A stretch of DNA of 64,000 nt. Origin: Brachycybe producta. Taxonomy: Eukaryota; Arthropoda; Diplopoda; Playtdesmida; Andrognathidae. Location of the stretch: contig JAUPFP010000052.1 in NCBI GenBank assembly GCA_036925085.1, positions 558,001-622,000 of the forward strand, read 5' to 3'. The position numbers were made by a program, and so were the translations under genes. Shown piece after piece: positions 13,480 to 25,300 of this stretch; the first letter of the stretch is position 1; every line of letters begins with the position of its first letter. The notes beneath the pieces were generated by a model, which saw only the letters and a list, made by a program, of their open reading frames with translations, did not search any database and had not been told where the DNA came from.

Positions 13480-13743
13480 AGGGCTCGGATTTGTATGCAA
13501 TATCAAGCAACAGTTTCTCAATCTTTGGCTTAAGGGCCAATCACGTTTATAACAACCAACAATTGAGATTTCCTCAATAAAAAACCACTGGTTCGAAGCT
13601 AGAATTTTCTAGTTGGCAACTAATAGTAACCATACATTTAGCCTCTAACCAGACCAGTAATTATGACGATTACTTCACAATTAGCTCTTGGGCCACACAT
13701 TGAGAAACATTTGCTTGATATTTTGCATAAAAATCCGTGTCCT
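13480..13743. mobile_element. D-family foldback (copy 1)
   Basis: It runs from AGGGCTCGGATTTGTATGC to GCATAAAAATCCGTGTCCT. Internal words AGCCTCTAACCA and GGCCACA...TTGAGAAAC are shared with the copies at 28.37 and 58.90 kb. Confidence 0.8.
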
Positions 13744-14092
13744 AATAATTATAATTTTGGTAAAAAGTTTCACCAAAATTTTTTTTAGACAATTTTTTTT
13801 TTTTTTTTTCTGTAAATTTGTTTTATTAAAATGTTTAGTCATTTTTGTTTTGACAAATTGTCAAAATTAATTTATATAAAAAAAGACTTAAGAAATCTCT
13901 TAAATTGGTTTAAATTGCTTCCAATTAAACCGTTTAATCAATTTGTTTTAACAAATTGGCAAAAATTGTTTCAATGAAAATATTTAGCCAATTTGCAAAT
14001 TATAAATTTAAACAAATGTTTTATTTTTAAAAAAAGAACATTTTGAAACATAGACAGAAGAGAAAAAATCTGCCATTTTTCTGACAACTAAA

Positions 14093-14432
14093 GCTGGGTA
14101 TTCATCAAAAGAGCGAGCAAGAGCAAACATTCGCTCCTGCTCGGCGATGTCTGCTCGTGTTCCATTGAAATGCTCACATCTTGCGTTCATACCGGAACGA
14201 ATATGTTCTTGTTCGCAGTTGATTCATTGTAATTCAACAATGCAACAACAATGACCGTCAACACTAAATAAGCACAAACATTTTCTTTGATGTACCGCCA
14301 TCCACTCGATCTTTTTTTTCGAATACGAGCGAGCGAATGTTTGCTCGCTCGCTAACTGGTACTCACCAGACGATTATTGAATAATAATGCTCGCTCTCGC
14401 TCGTTCTTGTTCGCTCTTTTGGTGAATACCCC
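14093..14432. mobile_element. Foldback element E2
   Basis: GCTGGGTATTCATCAAAAGA and TCTTTTGGTGAATACCCC form the ends. Arms are dominated by GCGAGC/GCTCGC words. About 340 bp, no ORF of note. Confidence 0.75.
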
Positions 14433-14919
14433 TTTGCTTTATAAACTAACATCCATTCTCTTGATTAATTATGCAAATTAGAAGAAATTGCTCAAATTAC
14501 AATTAAAACAATTGTAATATAAATAATTATTAATTTAAAAAAAAACAATTTCATTTTGAGAAAAGAGACAGAGAAATTATTCTTTTTCAAAAAAAAAAAC
14601 TAACAAATTCTTTAAAAAATTTCAGATAATACTGCAATTCATTTTCAATAAAAACGTGAATATTAAAAGATTGTGATCGTCGATTTTAGAAAAAAACAAC
14701 AAAAAAAATTGTAAATATTAAAATATAGAAAGAAAGAAAAATTAACAAAAAATAAGTAGATTAAAAAAAATATAAAATTGGTTTTCTAAAAAAAATGCAT
14801 TTTCAAAATTATGCATAAAAGTTAATTAAGAAACAAAGTTTCTCAAAAGCTGAGAGTTTATTTTTTGTCTATCTGAGAGTTGGATTTTAAATCACTTTCT
14901 GAAAACAAAATTATATTTT

Positions 14920-15380
14920 AGACAATTTCAACTTGAACCCTGTTCAGAGGCTTCAAGATGAAGTTCAATTCTCAAGTTTTCTTCTTGAATTTAGTCCTAA
15001 AAGTGAACTTCAACTTGAACTCTGGTCTGAGGGTTCAAGTTGAAGTTCAAGTGATAAATTTTCTTCTTGAATTTGAGATCAAAGCTAAAATTTTAGAAGC
15101 AACTTTAAAAAAAATTCAAAAGTTTATTAGAAACTAGAATAGTAAACAAGAAAGAAATAATTACTGAAGCAATCTTTGAAAATGAACTTTTTATGCAACT
15201 TATTCAAATCGTTCATTTTTAAAAATAACTTCAGAAAAAATATATAATTATTTCATTAATTTTACTATTTCTAGTTTAAAATTCCATTCAACTTCATTTA
15301 AAGTTGCTTCTAAAAAGTTAATTTGAGCTGAAATTCAAGAAGAAACCTTAGCACTTGAAGTTTACACTTGTACCCTCAAA
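14920..15380. repeat. Dispersed CCCTGTTCAGAGG / TTGAAGTTCAAG repeats
   Basis: Partial units of the repeat that forms the tandem array at 18.3-19.0 kb, on both strands, sharing GAACCCTGTTCAGAGG, AAGTTCAA and TTCTTCTTGAATTT. Confidence 0.6.
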
Positions 15381-15899
15381 ACTGGATTCAAGTGACAAAA
15401 TTTTTTTTTTAGTTAGGATACTCTTAAGAAACTCTCAGATATTAAACTAAAAACAGTTTGCAACAAAATATGAAAATCTATTCAAGCAAAACCAGAAATG
15501 TTTTAAAACAAAAAAATTTGCGTTTGTTGCAAATTTTAAAAAAAATTGCTCAAAATACCACAAGAAGGGCAACCAACTTGTTGACCGAAACAAGTCAACT
15601 TTAAAAATCCTAACTTTGTTCGAAATGAATTCTAAATTCTTAAAACGGAAGGCACAAAGATATTCCGGAAATTAATAAATTAATTAATAATCGAAGCAAA
15701 TTTTGTTGTATCCAAAAAGAGAATAAAATGGGAAAATAACGACAATCGTGAACTATTTAAGATTGCCTGTGATTATTTACATAGATCAATAACGAAGTCC
15801 GAAGACACGAAAAACCTTCTTCGATTCCCACGAGAATCATAGAAAGTAGAACCAAAAAAGAAAAACCACTCGAAACTTTCCATATTTCAGCCTCGAAGA

Positions 15900-16400
15900 G
15901 TTGCCATTTTCGGCCTTTCTAGCGTCTTTCGGACTCTTTTGAGATCATTGGAGTCTTTAAAACCCTCTGAATTCGAAACTCTGATAAATCATCAAGAGGC
16001 TTTCAGATTATAGAGCCTTCCAGAGTGTTACATACTTACTCTGAAGGCATCGGGGTGTTGCAAACCCTGTCGGACCATTCAGTCTTTCGAAGTCTTCCGC
16101 ACACTCCGATGGACCCCTCGGAGTCTTCCGCACTCCGATGGACCCTTCAAAGTCTTCTAAACTCCGATGGACCCTTCGGAGTCTTCTTTACGATCCTAAT
16201 AAATCCTTAGGAATCTTTCATACCTTTGATGTAGTCTTCGGAGTCTTTCGGAATCTTGCAGGCTCCAATATACACCCTCTGGACTTTTTCGAACCCTTGA
16301 GAATTTCGGAATCTTTAAGACTTCAGAAAATCCTGAGACTTTGAGACTCTTCCGGCTCCAGAATCTTTCTATGTCTTCCAGATTTCTCGTGTCTAAGGGC
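15900..16400. repeat. Degenerate CGGAGTCTTC array
   Basis: About 32-bp units such as ACTCCGATGGACCCTTCGGA (clearest at 16.08-16.19 kb) grade into a looser TTCGGAGTCTTTCG pattern on both sides. Confidence 0.65.
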
Positions 16401-16756
16401 TCTGAAGTCCTCGACACCCAACCTTTTTTTTGTACAAACATTTCATATATACAAATTTCATGGAAGTTTTCCGATTTCCGAATTCTTCGGTACAATTTAA
16501 CCCCACCATTTTTTTTCGTAACCAAAAAAAAAAACCCCACATTTTTTTCTGTACAATTTCCCACCCACCTCTCCCCCAATTAAACCTGAATAATTTCGAT
16601 ACATATCGATATATCATCCCCCATTTTCAATGGATACCCTGAAGTTTTATGTAAATTAAGTAAAAGGACTAAAAGGAAGACACTTTGTGTGTTTTGTGGC
16701 AAAAAAACAAAACGAATTTCAAAAGTCTCTCGGCGTTTTTTTTTTCTTCTTTGTTC

Positions 16757-17092
16757 TTAACTCGAGTTTATCTCTTTGGATGCGATTGTCGTTTGCGTCT
16801 GCGACACTTTGTTCGTCTCACGACTTAAATCTCTAGAAGTTCTCATGGAATCCGTTCTGTTTGCGTCTTTGAATTCGGCAGCAACTTGTTGTTCGGACAG
16901 TCGATTAATGTCGTCCGTCATTTCTCCAACCTCGATGTCGTATTGTTCGCTCTCGAGAACATCGTCTTTTGATACGACATGAGTCAGGATTCCGTACGGC
17001 CTCAGGTGGTAGATCAGGTACTCCATTACGTACATCATATTAGGTGAAATGTAATGGAAGGAAACTGCAGTGTCACTACAACAATCGAGACC
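16757..17092 (-). CDS. C1GALT1: C1GALT1 exon 3: C-terminal catalytic end and acidic tail
   Basis: It opens with [14 protein letters not shown], conserved in C1GALT1 proteins, and continues through [11 protein letters not shown]. The last 70 or so residues are Glu/Asp/Ser/Thr-rich and have no counterpart I recognise. Stop TAA at 16757-16759. Confidence 0.92.
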   Translation of the reverse strand, partial: GLDCCSDTAVSFHYISPNMMYVMEYLIYHLRPYGILTHVVSKDDVLESEQYDIEVGEMTDDINRLSEQQVAAEFKDANRTDSMRTSRDLSRETNKVSQTQTTIASKEINSS

Positions 17093-20000
17093 CTGTTTTC
17101 AAACACAAAAATAATCGATTTAAAAAATTATCGAGAAAAGTTGGCAACAAAATCAGTGGCTCCATTTCGTGTTAAAAGATTTTTTCTTTGTAACTGGGGT
17201 CCTTTTTTTAAGCCATCATACAAATTGAGGCCCTAACGATAAGGAGGTTCCAACAACAACTACCTAACGTGTCCCAAATTTTTGAAGAAAACGTGGCACT
17301 TCAACCCTCTGAACAGGGTTCCAACACAGAAAAAAACCTGGTTTTAGAGGTGGCAACGGGTAGAACCGAACCGAATCTACTCGGTTCGAAACCAGTTCTG
17401 CCAGTTCCAGTAATTACTGGAACAGACAGAACCGGTTCTACTGGTTCCGAACTATTGACATATCTCTACCTGTTTTACTGTGTGTTCTTGAAGACGGTGT
17501 GTGTTTCTATGTTGGAACCCGGATCAAAGGGCCAAATTCCAAGTGCCAAAGCCCCAACTTTAAGTGGGTAAACTTGGCACTTATACTTGAACCCTCTCAA
17601 CAGGGTTCCAACATATACTACCACCATGTTCGAGAGTATTCAGTTAAACATGCTTCAGAGGGCTTGCAAAAAAAGGCCTCAAAATCCATAAAACGTCATA
17701 CTTCAACCCTCTAAATAGGGTTCCAAAGCCAAAATCTAGTGGAAGAAACCACAAATAAAAACCAGAAATCGATTTCGCGTTCCAGTTATTTAACGATGTT
17801 TTTTTCTCTTCTCGATTTTGATCGAAGTTCCAAAATGTCCAGTTAAATGTGCCCCCCCCCCCTCCCTCCCTTCCAAGGTGTTAAATCAAGTGGTTACTTG
17901 GGGGTGGGGGTGGTTCATGTGATCCAAACTAGAACCAACCATAATAATAATAATAAATGTCAATGCCAATTGTTCTCTTCTTTTATTATTTTCATGAACA
18001 ATTGACTTTCTTCTTTTAGGTTTTTTTGATCAACTTTTAAGGTTGGTGTTTTTTTCTTCCGCCATCTTTTTTTCTTTCTCTGAAACAATTGGTTCATTTG
18101 TTGTTTTTTTTTATCGGTTTTTGGGAATTTGTCACACAATTTAGGTGGGTTTTATTAACCCATTTTCGGATCTTTTTTGTATAGAAAAGTAGAAAGTTCA
18201 TCTTACATAAAACACAATTGCAACAACACATGTTACCAACATTTCACTTCTTTCTTTGCTCCACACCCTGTGTTTTATTGAAAATCTCTTACAAAAGAAG
18301 ATTTTTCTATGTTTCGAACCCTGTTCTGAGGCTACAAAAGTTGAAGTTCAAGATGCCAAGTTTCCTTCTTGTATTTCAGACGTAGCCTTCAAGCTTGAAG
18401 CCTCCAAGCAGGCTTTCATCAAATGAAGAAACCCCCTGTTTTATTGAGTACCATTTTCAAAAAGAACTTACTTATGTTTGAAACCCTGTTCTGAGGCTAC
18501 AAGTTGAAGTTCAAGTGCCAAGCCTTCATGTATTTTAGCTTTAATACAAGAGTTCAACTTGAAGCCTCTAAAGCAGGCTCCAAATGAAGAAACTAAAAGT
18601 TTTATTTGAAAATCCCTTACAAAAAGGATCATTCTATGTTTGGAACCCTGTTCTGAGGCTACAAGTTGCAGTTCAAGATGCCAAGTTTCCTTCTTGTATT
18701 TAGCTTTAGTAAAAGAACTTCAAATTTGAAGCCTCCAAGCACGCTACAAATGAAGAAACCTCCTGTTTTATCTGAAAATTCCTTTCAAAGAGGATTATTC
18801 TATGTTTGGAACCCTGTTTAGAGAGTTCAAGTTGAAGTTCAAGAAGCCTTCATGTATTTTAGCTTTAATACAAGAGTTCAACTTGAAGCCTCTAAAGCAG
18901 GCTTCATATGAAGAAAACACCCCTGTTTTATTAAGTACCCTTTTCGAAGAGGATTATTCTGTATTTGGAACCCTGTTCTGAGGATACAAGTTGAAGTTCA
19001 AGTGCCAAGTCGTCTTCTTGTATTTGTGCCTGAATTTGTGACCAAAAACACTTGAATCTGGGAGTTTAAAGTATTCACTTAACACTCGAAAGTTAACGCC
19101 CTGATGACACAAATGATTTCCATTCGACACCCTTTTTGTTAAAAACTAGAAGAATTTGGCCCATTTAATTACTATTCTAGTTTTTAGAGTGGGTACTCTA
19201 AAAACTAGAATAGTAATTAAATGGGCCAATTGTATTTTCATGTTGATATCTTTCAAAATAAACTTTTTATTGCTTTTTTTGTTTATAAAAGTTCATCTTG
19301 AAAGATATCAACATGAAGTTACCCTTTCTAGTTTCTAAGACATTTTCAAATTTCAAACGGAAGTAGTTAAAAATGGGATTTCCTCACCTCTTTACTGGGA
19401 TAGTAAATGTACTTCCAGTACCAAAAGTCCTTCGGAACGTGATTCGGAATGAGATGATGTTCGGGAACGAAAGGAAAGAACCGACCTCTTCCCATTTCAT
19501 CCCGAGAATCACCGGCTCGAACTCCGACCTTCTCGAGACACTTTCCGATCTCCACATCTTCGGCGCCACCGTTATCCTGCCGACACTTCGCCTTATTCGG
19601 AACCCCTTCGACGACTAACCTCCTTACGGCTTCTCGACTCAAAACGTATCCGGCGCCACCACTCATGTAACCCTGTTTCATGAACGGACGAAACCGACAA
19701 CCGAAATAAACCGGATCCGAAGCGTTATGAGGCAGCAACATATAACGAAGGTTCTCGACAACGACGTAAGTGTCGTCGTCCGCCTTCATGAACCAATCGG
19801 CGTCGTTCCGATGGTTCTCGTAGACGTACTCGTAAGCGGCCTTCGTCTTGGCCCACAAATTGTTCCGACCCTCGCTCACGTTCAGCACGACCGCCGGAAT
19901 GCTCGAGTCCGCTTTCGACGTCATGAAGAGGAGCACGTTGCAACGCTTGCCCCAGGTGGCCGCCACGTGTTTCGCCTTGCTCGCGTGGTTCTTCGGACCG

Positions 20001-22288
20001 GTCATCACCCAGCACAGGACTCGGATCTTACGGAACAGATTCTGAGCAATCTGATCCTCATCTAAACATATCGGAACAAGAATTTAACGAAACGGATTAA
20101 GGAGGGGGGCTTTATAGATCTTTTATTTTGTTTTTGTTCTCCTCAGATGGCGCCACTTCCTCCTTTAACCGCAGTTTATATTTTTCAAGCGAACGTTTTT
20201 CACGAGAAACATTACGAAAAAATTCAAAGTGTTTTAGAAACTAGAATAGTTGGTGATCATGCTAAAAGTTTTTTTTTTTTAATGATGATATCTTTCAAAA
20301 TAAACTTTTTAAGACAGTTTGAAAAAAAAAGGCCGAAAATAGTTTTTCAATAAATTTCAATGGAAAAACCACAAAAAAACGCGCCATTTTTCAAACTGAG
20401 CTATAAAATTGTTTATTTTGTAAGACATTGCAATGAAAAAAATTTTACCATAATTTTTTACCATTCTAGTTTTTAAAATAATTTGAATTTTTCATAATGT
20501 TTCTAAAAAAAACGTTTTTGCGTCCAAATTTTACAAAAAAAACTGCTATGGCTCCATAGCCATAGCAAGTAGCGCCATCTGGAGGGACACCAAAGCAAAA
20601 TATCTATTCAGCCACTGTAATCGACTTTAAAAAAAAGCACATTCCAGTAATTCCTCGATTTATTTAGCAATGTGACGTCATTTCCATATATAGAAATATA
20701 AGGAAGTGATGTCACAACACACCGATGAATAAAACAGGCATCTGTAGACAGCTTCAGAATTTCTTTGGCTCCGCCCTTTTATGAGCGTCATCAATTTCTA
20801 ATTGGGTCTGATGCCACACATGCTCCGCCCCTTTTTAATTTCTAATTGGTTGATGATATAAAAGGGCGGAGCCAAAGAAATTCTGAAGCTGTCCACAGAT
20901 GCCTGTGATGGATAAATCGATGAATAACGAAGATTCTTTCGACGATTCTTCATCGATTTCATCGGCCACACAGGCAATTAGAAATCGGAACGAACAGAAG
21001 TTGGCTCCGCCCCTTTTTATGACGACCGGCAACTTCTAATTGGTTTGTTGTGTAATTCGACGTTGAAAAGGGCGGATCATGTGACGTCAGACTACATAAC
21101 CAACCAATTAGAAGTTGCCGGTCGTCATAAAAAGGGCGGAGCCAATTTCTGTTCGTCCCGATTTCTAATTGCCTGTGTCAGTAGAGGGGAGGTCAAGTCT
21201 CCCCCCCTAAAGAGTAACGAATTTCACCTGTTTTTTTTCCCCACCCGTTCGATGGAAACCACCTGTTTCTGCGTATCAATTACACTTCATGACGTCATCA
21301 AAAAGACGCACGTGCGAAAGGGGAGCTCGTGTTCTACAGAGTTTAATTCTTTCTGGTCCACAAAATTAAACAGAAACTAGAAAATGTTTTAGAAAACTAG
21401 AAGGGTAGCTCAGCCATTTAAGGATCCATTTTTGCATGTTGATGATATCTTTCAAAATAAACTTTCAATAACACATTGAAAGTTTATTTTGAAAGATATC
21501 TCTAACATGAAAATAACTCGTTAAGTGATTGAATTACCCTTCTAGTTTCTAAAACACTGTTGTTTCTGTTTATTTTGCTCCTGAAAGACAGAATAAAGCG
21601 AAACTAGAAAGTCTTTTAGAAAAGAAAAAAAACTAGAAAGTCTTTTAGAAAAGAAAAAAAACTAGAAAGACTTTTAGAAAAAAAAAACTAGAAAGTCTTT
21701 TAGAAAAAAAAAAAAACTAGAAAGTCTTTTAGAAAAAAAAAAAACTAGAAAGTCTTTTAAAAACTAGAAAGTCTTTTAGAAAAAAAAACAACTAGAAAGT
21801 CTTTTAGAAAAAAACTAGAAGGGTAGATCAATCACTTCAGGCTATTTTCAATGTTGATATCTTTCAAAATAAACTTTATTTAGAACATTATTATTATAAC
21901 TATTTTAAACATAAAGTTAATTTTGAACGATATGTCAAACATGAAAATACCTTTAAGTGACTGGGTGAGTGACCTAACCCTTCTAGTTTCTAAAACACTA
22001 TTGTTTCTGCTTTGAATAATAATTTTTCTTTACTATTTTAAGTACAAGGATATCCGAAAATATGGTGGCTATACCGAATAATTGAAATCTTTCGGATATT
22101 CGAAGCTAATTGTAGTTCTGGCGGCCATTTTTAATAATGCACCTGATGCAATTTACATTAAAAAAGTCTTATTTGAACGATTTTTTTTTTGTTCTTGGCA
22201 CACTTTTTATTGTTAAGACTAGAAAAAGTGTATTTTATAATATTATAAAAAATATAAGTTCACCCTCTCTCTCTCTCTTTCTAGCTAT

Positions 22289-22321
<33 letters not shown>

Positions 22322-25300
22322 CTTCAATGAAGAAAAAAAAAAAGACCTGAAAATTGGTCCACTTTTTTCGTTTCCATTTTGCACCAACCCCCCCTTTACA
22401 CCTGCCCTGAAAATGCCTCCTGATTCTCCCTCTCTTTCTATTATATGAATGTAAATGAAGAATCATCTATTCATATTTTAATTTCTATCACGAAATGAAC
22501 CAATTTTTGTGAACAGAAATTAAAACCTCATCTAATTCTGTAATAATAGATGCGGGTTGAATGGTTATGTATCACATTTTGTGTGCAGGTGGTTTATTTA
22601 ACCAGTCATAATTATTATTAATATTATTATTATTATGGTGAAATATCATTCCAGTGTACAGGGTGTCACACTTAAAAGTGTCACTTCAACTGCCACTTCG
22701 CCATTTCACAGGCAATTAGAAAACGGGATGAACAGAAGTTGGCTCCGCCCTTTTTATGACGACCGGTAACTTCTAATTGGTTGGTTCTATAGTCTGACGT
22801 CACATGCTCCGGTCCTTTTCAACGTCGAACCACACAACAAACCAATTAGAAGTTGCCGGTCGTCATAAAAAGGGCGGAGCCAACTTGTGTTCATCCCGTT
22901 TTCTCTTTGATTATTCTGCTCTTCAGGTGCAGAAAATTAGAAAGTGTTTTAGAAACTAGAAGGGTATAAAGCTCAATCACTGTAAGGTATTTTCATGTTG
23001 ATATCTTTTAAAATAAACTTTTTATGTCAGTTTGAGAAATGACTCAACTGGAAGCAGACAAAATTATTTCATTTTTGTTCTACAAAACGTTCATTTTGAA
23101 AGATACCAACATGAAAATAGCCTGAATGATGGATCTACCCTTCTAGTTTCTAAAACACTTTCTAGTTTCTCTAAGCGTGAGCTGTTACTATTGTATACAA
23201 TGAGAACCTGTCATTTGAAAACATGGCGGCCATTTTTTATACTACAATTCGGCCATTTTTTATACTTCAATTCGGTCATTTCTACATACACTCCGGCCAT
23301 TTCTACCTACACTCCGGCCATTTCTACCTACACTCCGGCCATTTCTACCTACACTCCGGCCATTTCTATCTACAGTTCGGCCATTCATTAAAGGAAACCA
23401 CGAACTCCGCTACTGACTGTTAAGCGCGCCATCTAGTAGCTGTCATTAAGTTCAAAACTATAATTGAGACATTCAAATTGTTCAAGGTAGAAAAATTATG
23501 TTTGGCGGCCAAAATCGCGTGACACTTAAGCGAACTTCCGGTCAGAAGAAGAGGAAAAAGAAAAAAATATCGATTACGCGTGTCTAAAAAAGTAGACTAA
23601 TAAAAAAATGCTTCCCAGTAATCTTATATTTAGAACACACAGGTCTAAAAATCTCATATCAGCTGCAGGTTGATGAATGAAAATGATAAAACCAGACAGT
23701 GATCGATTAGTCACAGGTGGCGCCAAAATCGCATCCTACTTGTTGTGCCCCTAAATGTTCTTCTCACCCCTTGCTGTGAAAATATAAAATCCTGATAAGA
23801 CTAATAAAAAAAGGCAAATAGATGGATGGAGGAGGAGGGGGGAAAAAGGGTCCTACTGTGAAAAGTACAATTGATTCCGTGTGCTGCCCCCTACTGAGTA
23901 AAATGTACTACTTCTTTGCAGTTATTACACTCATTATTACTAAACCACACCAAAACAACGAATTAATCTTGTAATAATCAAAATAAAATCTGTGTTAATA
24001 ATCGAAATGAATGAGAAGAAACTTGATTTTTCTTTTAACTTGGAAATTATATCGCAATTTGTTTCGCTAAATTTACTACCAAAAGAGGCGCCACCGTCGC
24101 CACGCAACGGCAAATATGAACAATTGTCTCATAAATCAAAAAAAAAAAAAAAAAAGAGAAAAACGTGAGAAATTCCTGCTGTTAAAATTTATGTTTAAAA
24201 AAAACCGCAGAGAAAAATAATGAAAAAAATATAAACAAATTTTGTTAAAATACTAGAAAAATCAAAAGCAAAAAAATTTCACAGCCATTATTATCTTTCA
24301 AAATAAACCATTTATTGCTTTGTTTTTACTGTAGGTCTCTACTCCATTTTTTAAGAAAACAAATTTACCATTTATCTTGTGCGTGTAGCGTTAGATGGCG
24401 CCACTAGCCCCTCCTTCCATAGAAATGTACTGACTGACTTCTTTTTTTTTTTTGCACGTGGCCAAACTTTTAATTGCGTCATCGCTATTTCTCTACACGT
24501 GCTCTCTTTCTTCTCTTATATTGTGTTCTCAGGGGTAAGTTTGTCCACGTGCTCTGATAATTAAGGTTGTTTTGGACGCCTTTTTAGAGGCTAAAAGGGT
24601 GCATATACCATATCTAGCGGCCGATGTGTGTAAAACTGTGAACTTAACACTGTTTACCACGGATAGTACTTGACAAGCTGATTCATTAGATGTAAAAATC
24701 GTTTTTTTTTTTTTAAATGTGACTTAACACAGTTTACCTCCGAGGAACTAATAATGAAAATTTACCTATTAGGTCTATATATTCCTTTTACTCTTCTAGT
24801 TTCTAATAGATTTTCAGTTGAAATTCATTTACTAAACAGAAGAAATTCGAAATCGTTTTAAAGAAACCATTTAAAAAAAAAAGCATTGATGGAGCAATTT
24901 TCATCACTAGATTGTTCAAAATGAACTTTTATATCATATTTCTAGAACTTTAAAAGATATCAATTTTTTTTTACTGATTTACTCTTCTAGTTTCTAACAG
25001 TTTGAATTTGTTTCTTCACCTCTAATTAGAAGAAATCAAAAATACGTTAGAAGCTAGAAGAAATACTAGATCTTTCTTGAAAATATCGTTCAAAATGAAC
25101 TTTTATAAAAACTTTACTTGTTCCTTTTGTTTTACTTCTAAAATAAAATAATTCGGAATTCGTCAAAAAGTTTATTTTGAAAGATAACATCCATGAAATT
25201 TTTAAACCGCCATTTTATTTACTGATTTACTCTTCTAGTTTCTTTGTCGTTAATTAGAAGAAATCAAAAATACGTTAGAAACTTGAAGACCAGACCAATT

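Larger units (their letters stand above)
11021..16756. other. Intergenic, CCDC93 to C1GALT1
   Basis: No gene seen. It holds an A-family MITE (11.50-11.78 kb), simple AT-rich DNA (11.8-12.95), an AGGTCA foldback (12.99-13.19), a D element (13.48-13.74), foldback E2 (14.09-14.43), TTGAAGTTCAAG repeats (14.92-15.38) and a CGGAGTCTT array (15.9-16.4). 15.4-15.9 and 16.4-16.75 kb show nothing recognisable. Confidence 0.7.
17093..19387. other. C1GALT1 intron 2
   Basis: Contents: an ACCGGTTC-rich element (17.35-17.46 kb), dispersed ACCCTCT..CAGGGTTCCAA units (17.28-17.72), unique-looking AT-rich DNA (17.75-18.3), a tandem array (18.31-19.03) and A-family arms (19.14-19.36). Confidence 0.7.

Noticed and set aside
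16393-16642. Overlapping open frames on both strands near 16.2-16.6 kb
   Set aside because: Low-complexity CGGAGTCTT and A/T-run DNA. Frames overlap in several phases and show no family signature.
19725-20065. Open frames opposite C1GALT1 exon 2 on the plus strand and in other minus frames
   Set aside because: Shadows of a GC-richer coding exon. The GT31 frame has clear homology.
22655-22680. ACAGGGTGTC and similar words (also near 59650 and 60880), like mariner ends
   Set aside because: Too short, no paired inverted end or TA duplication could be identified.
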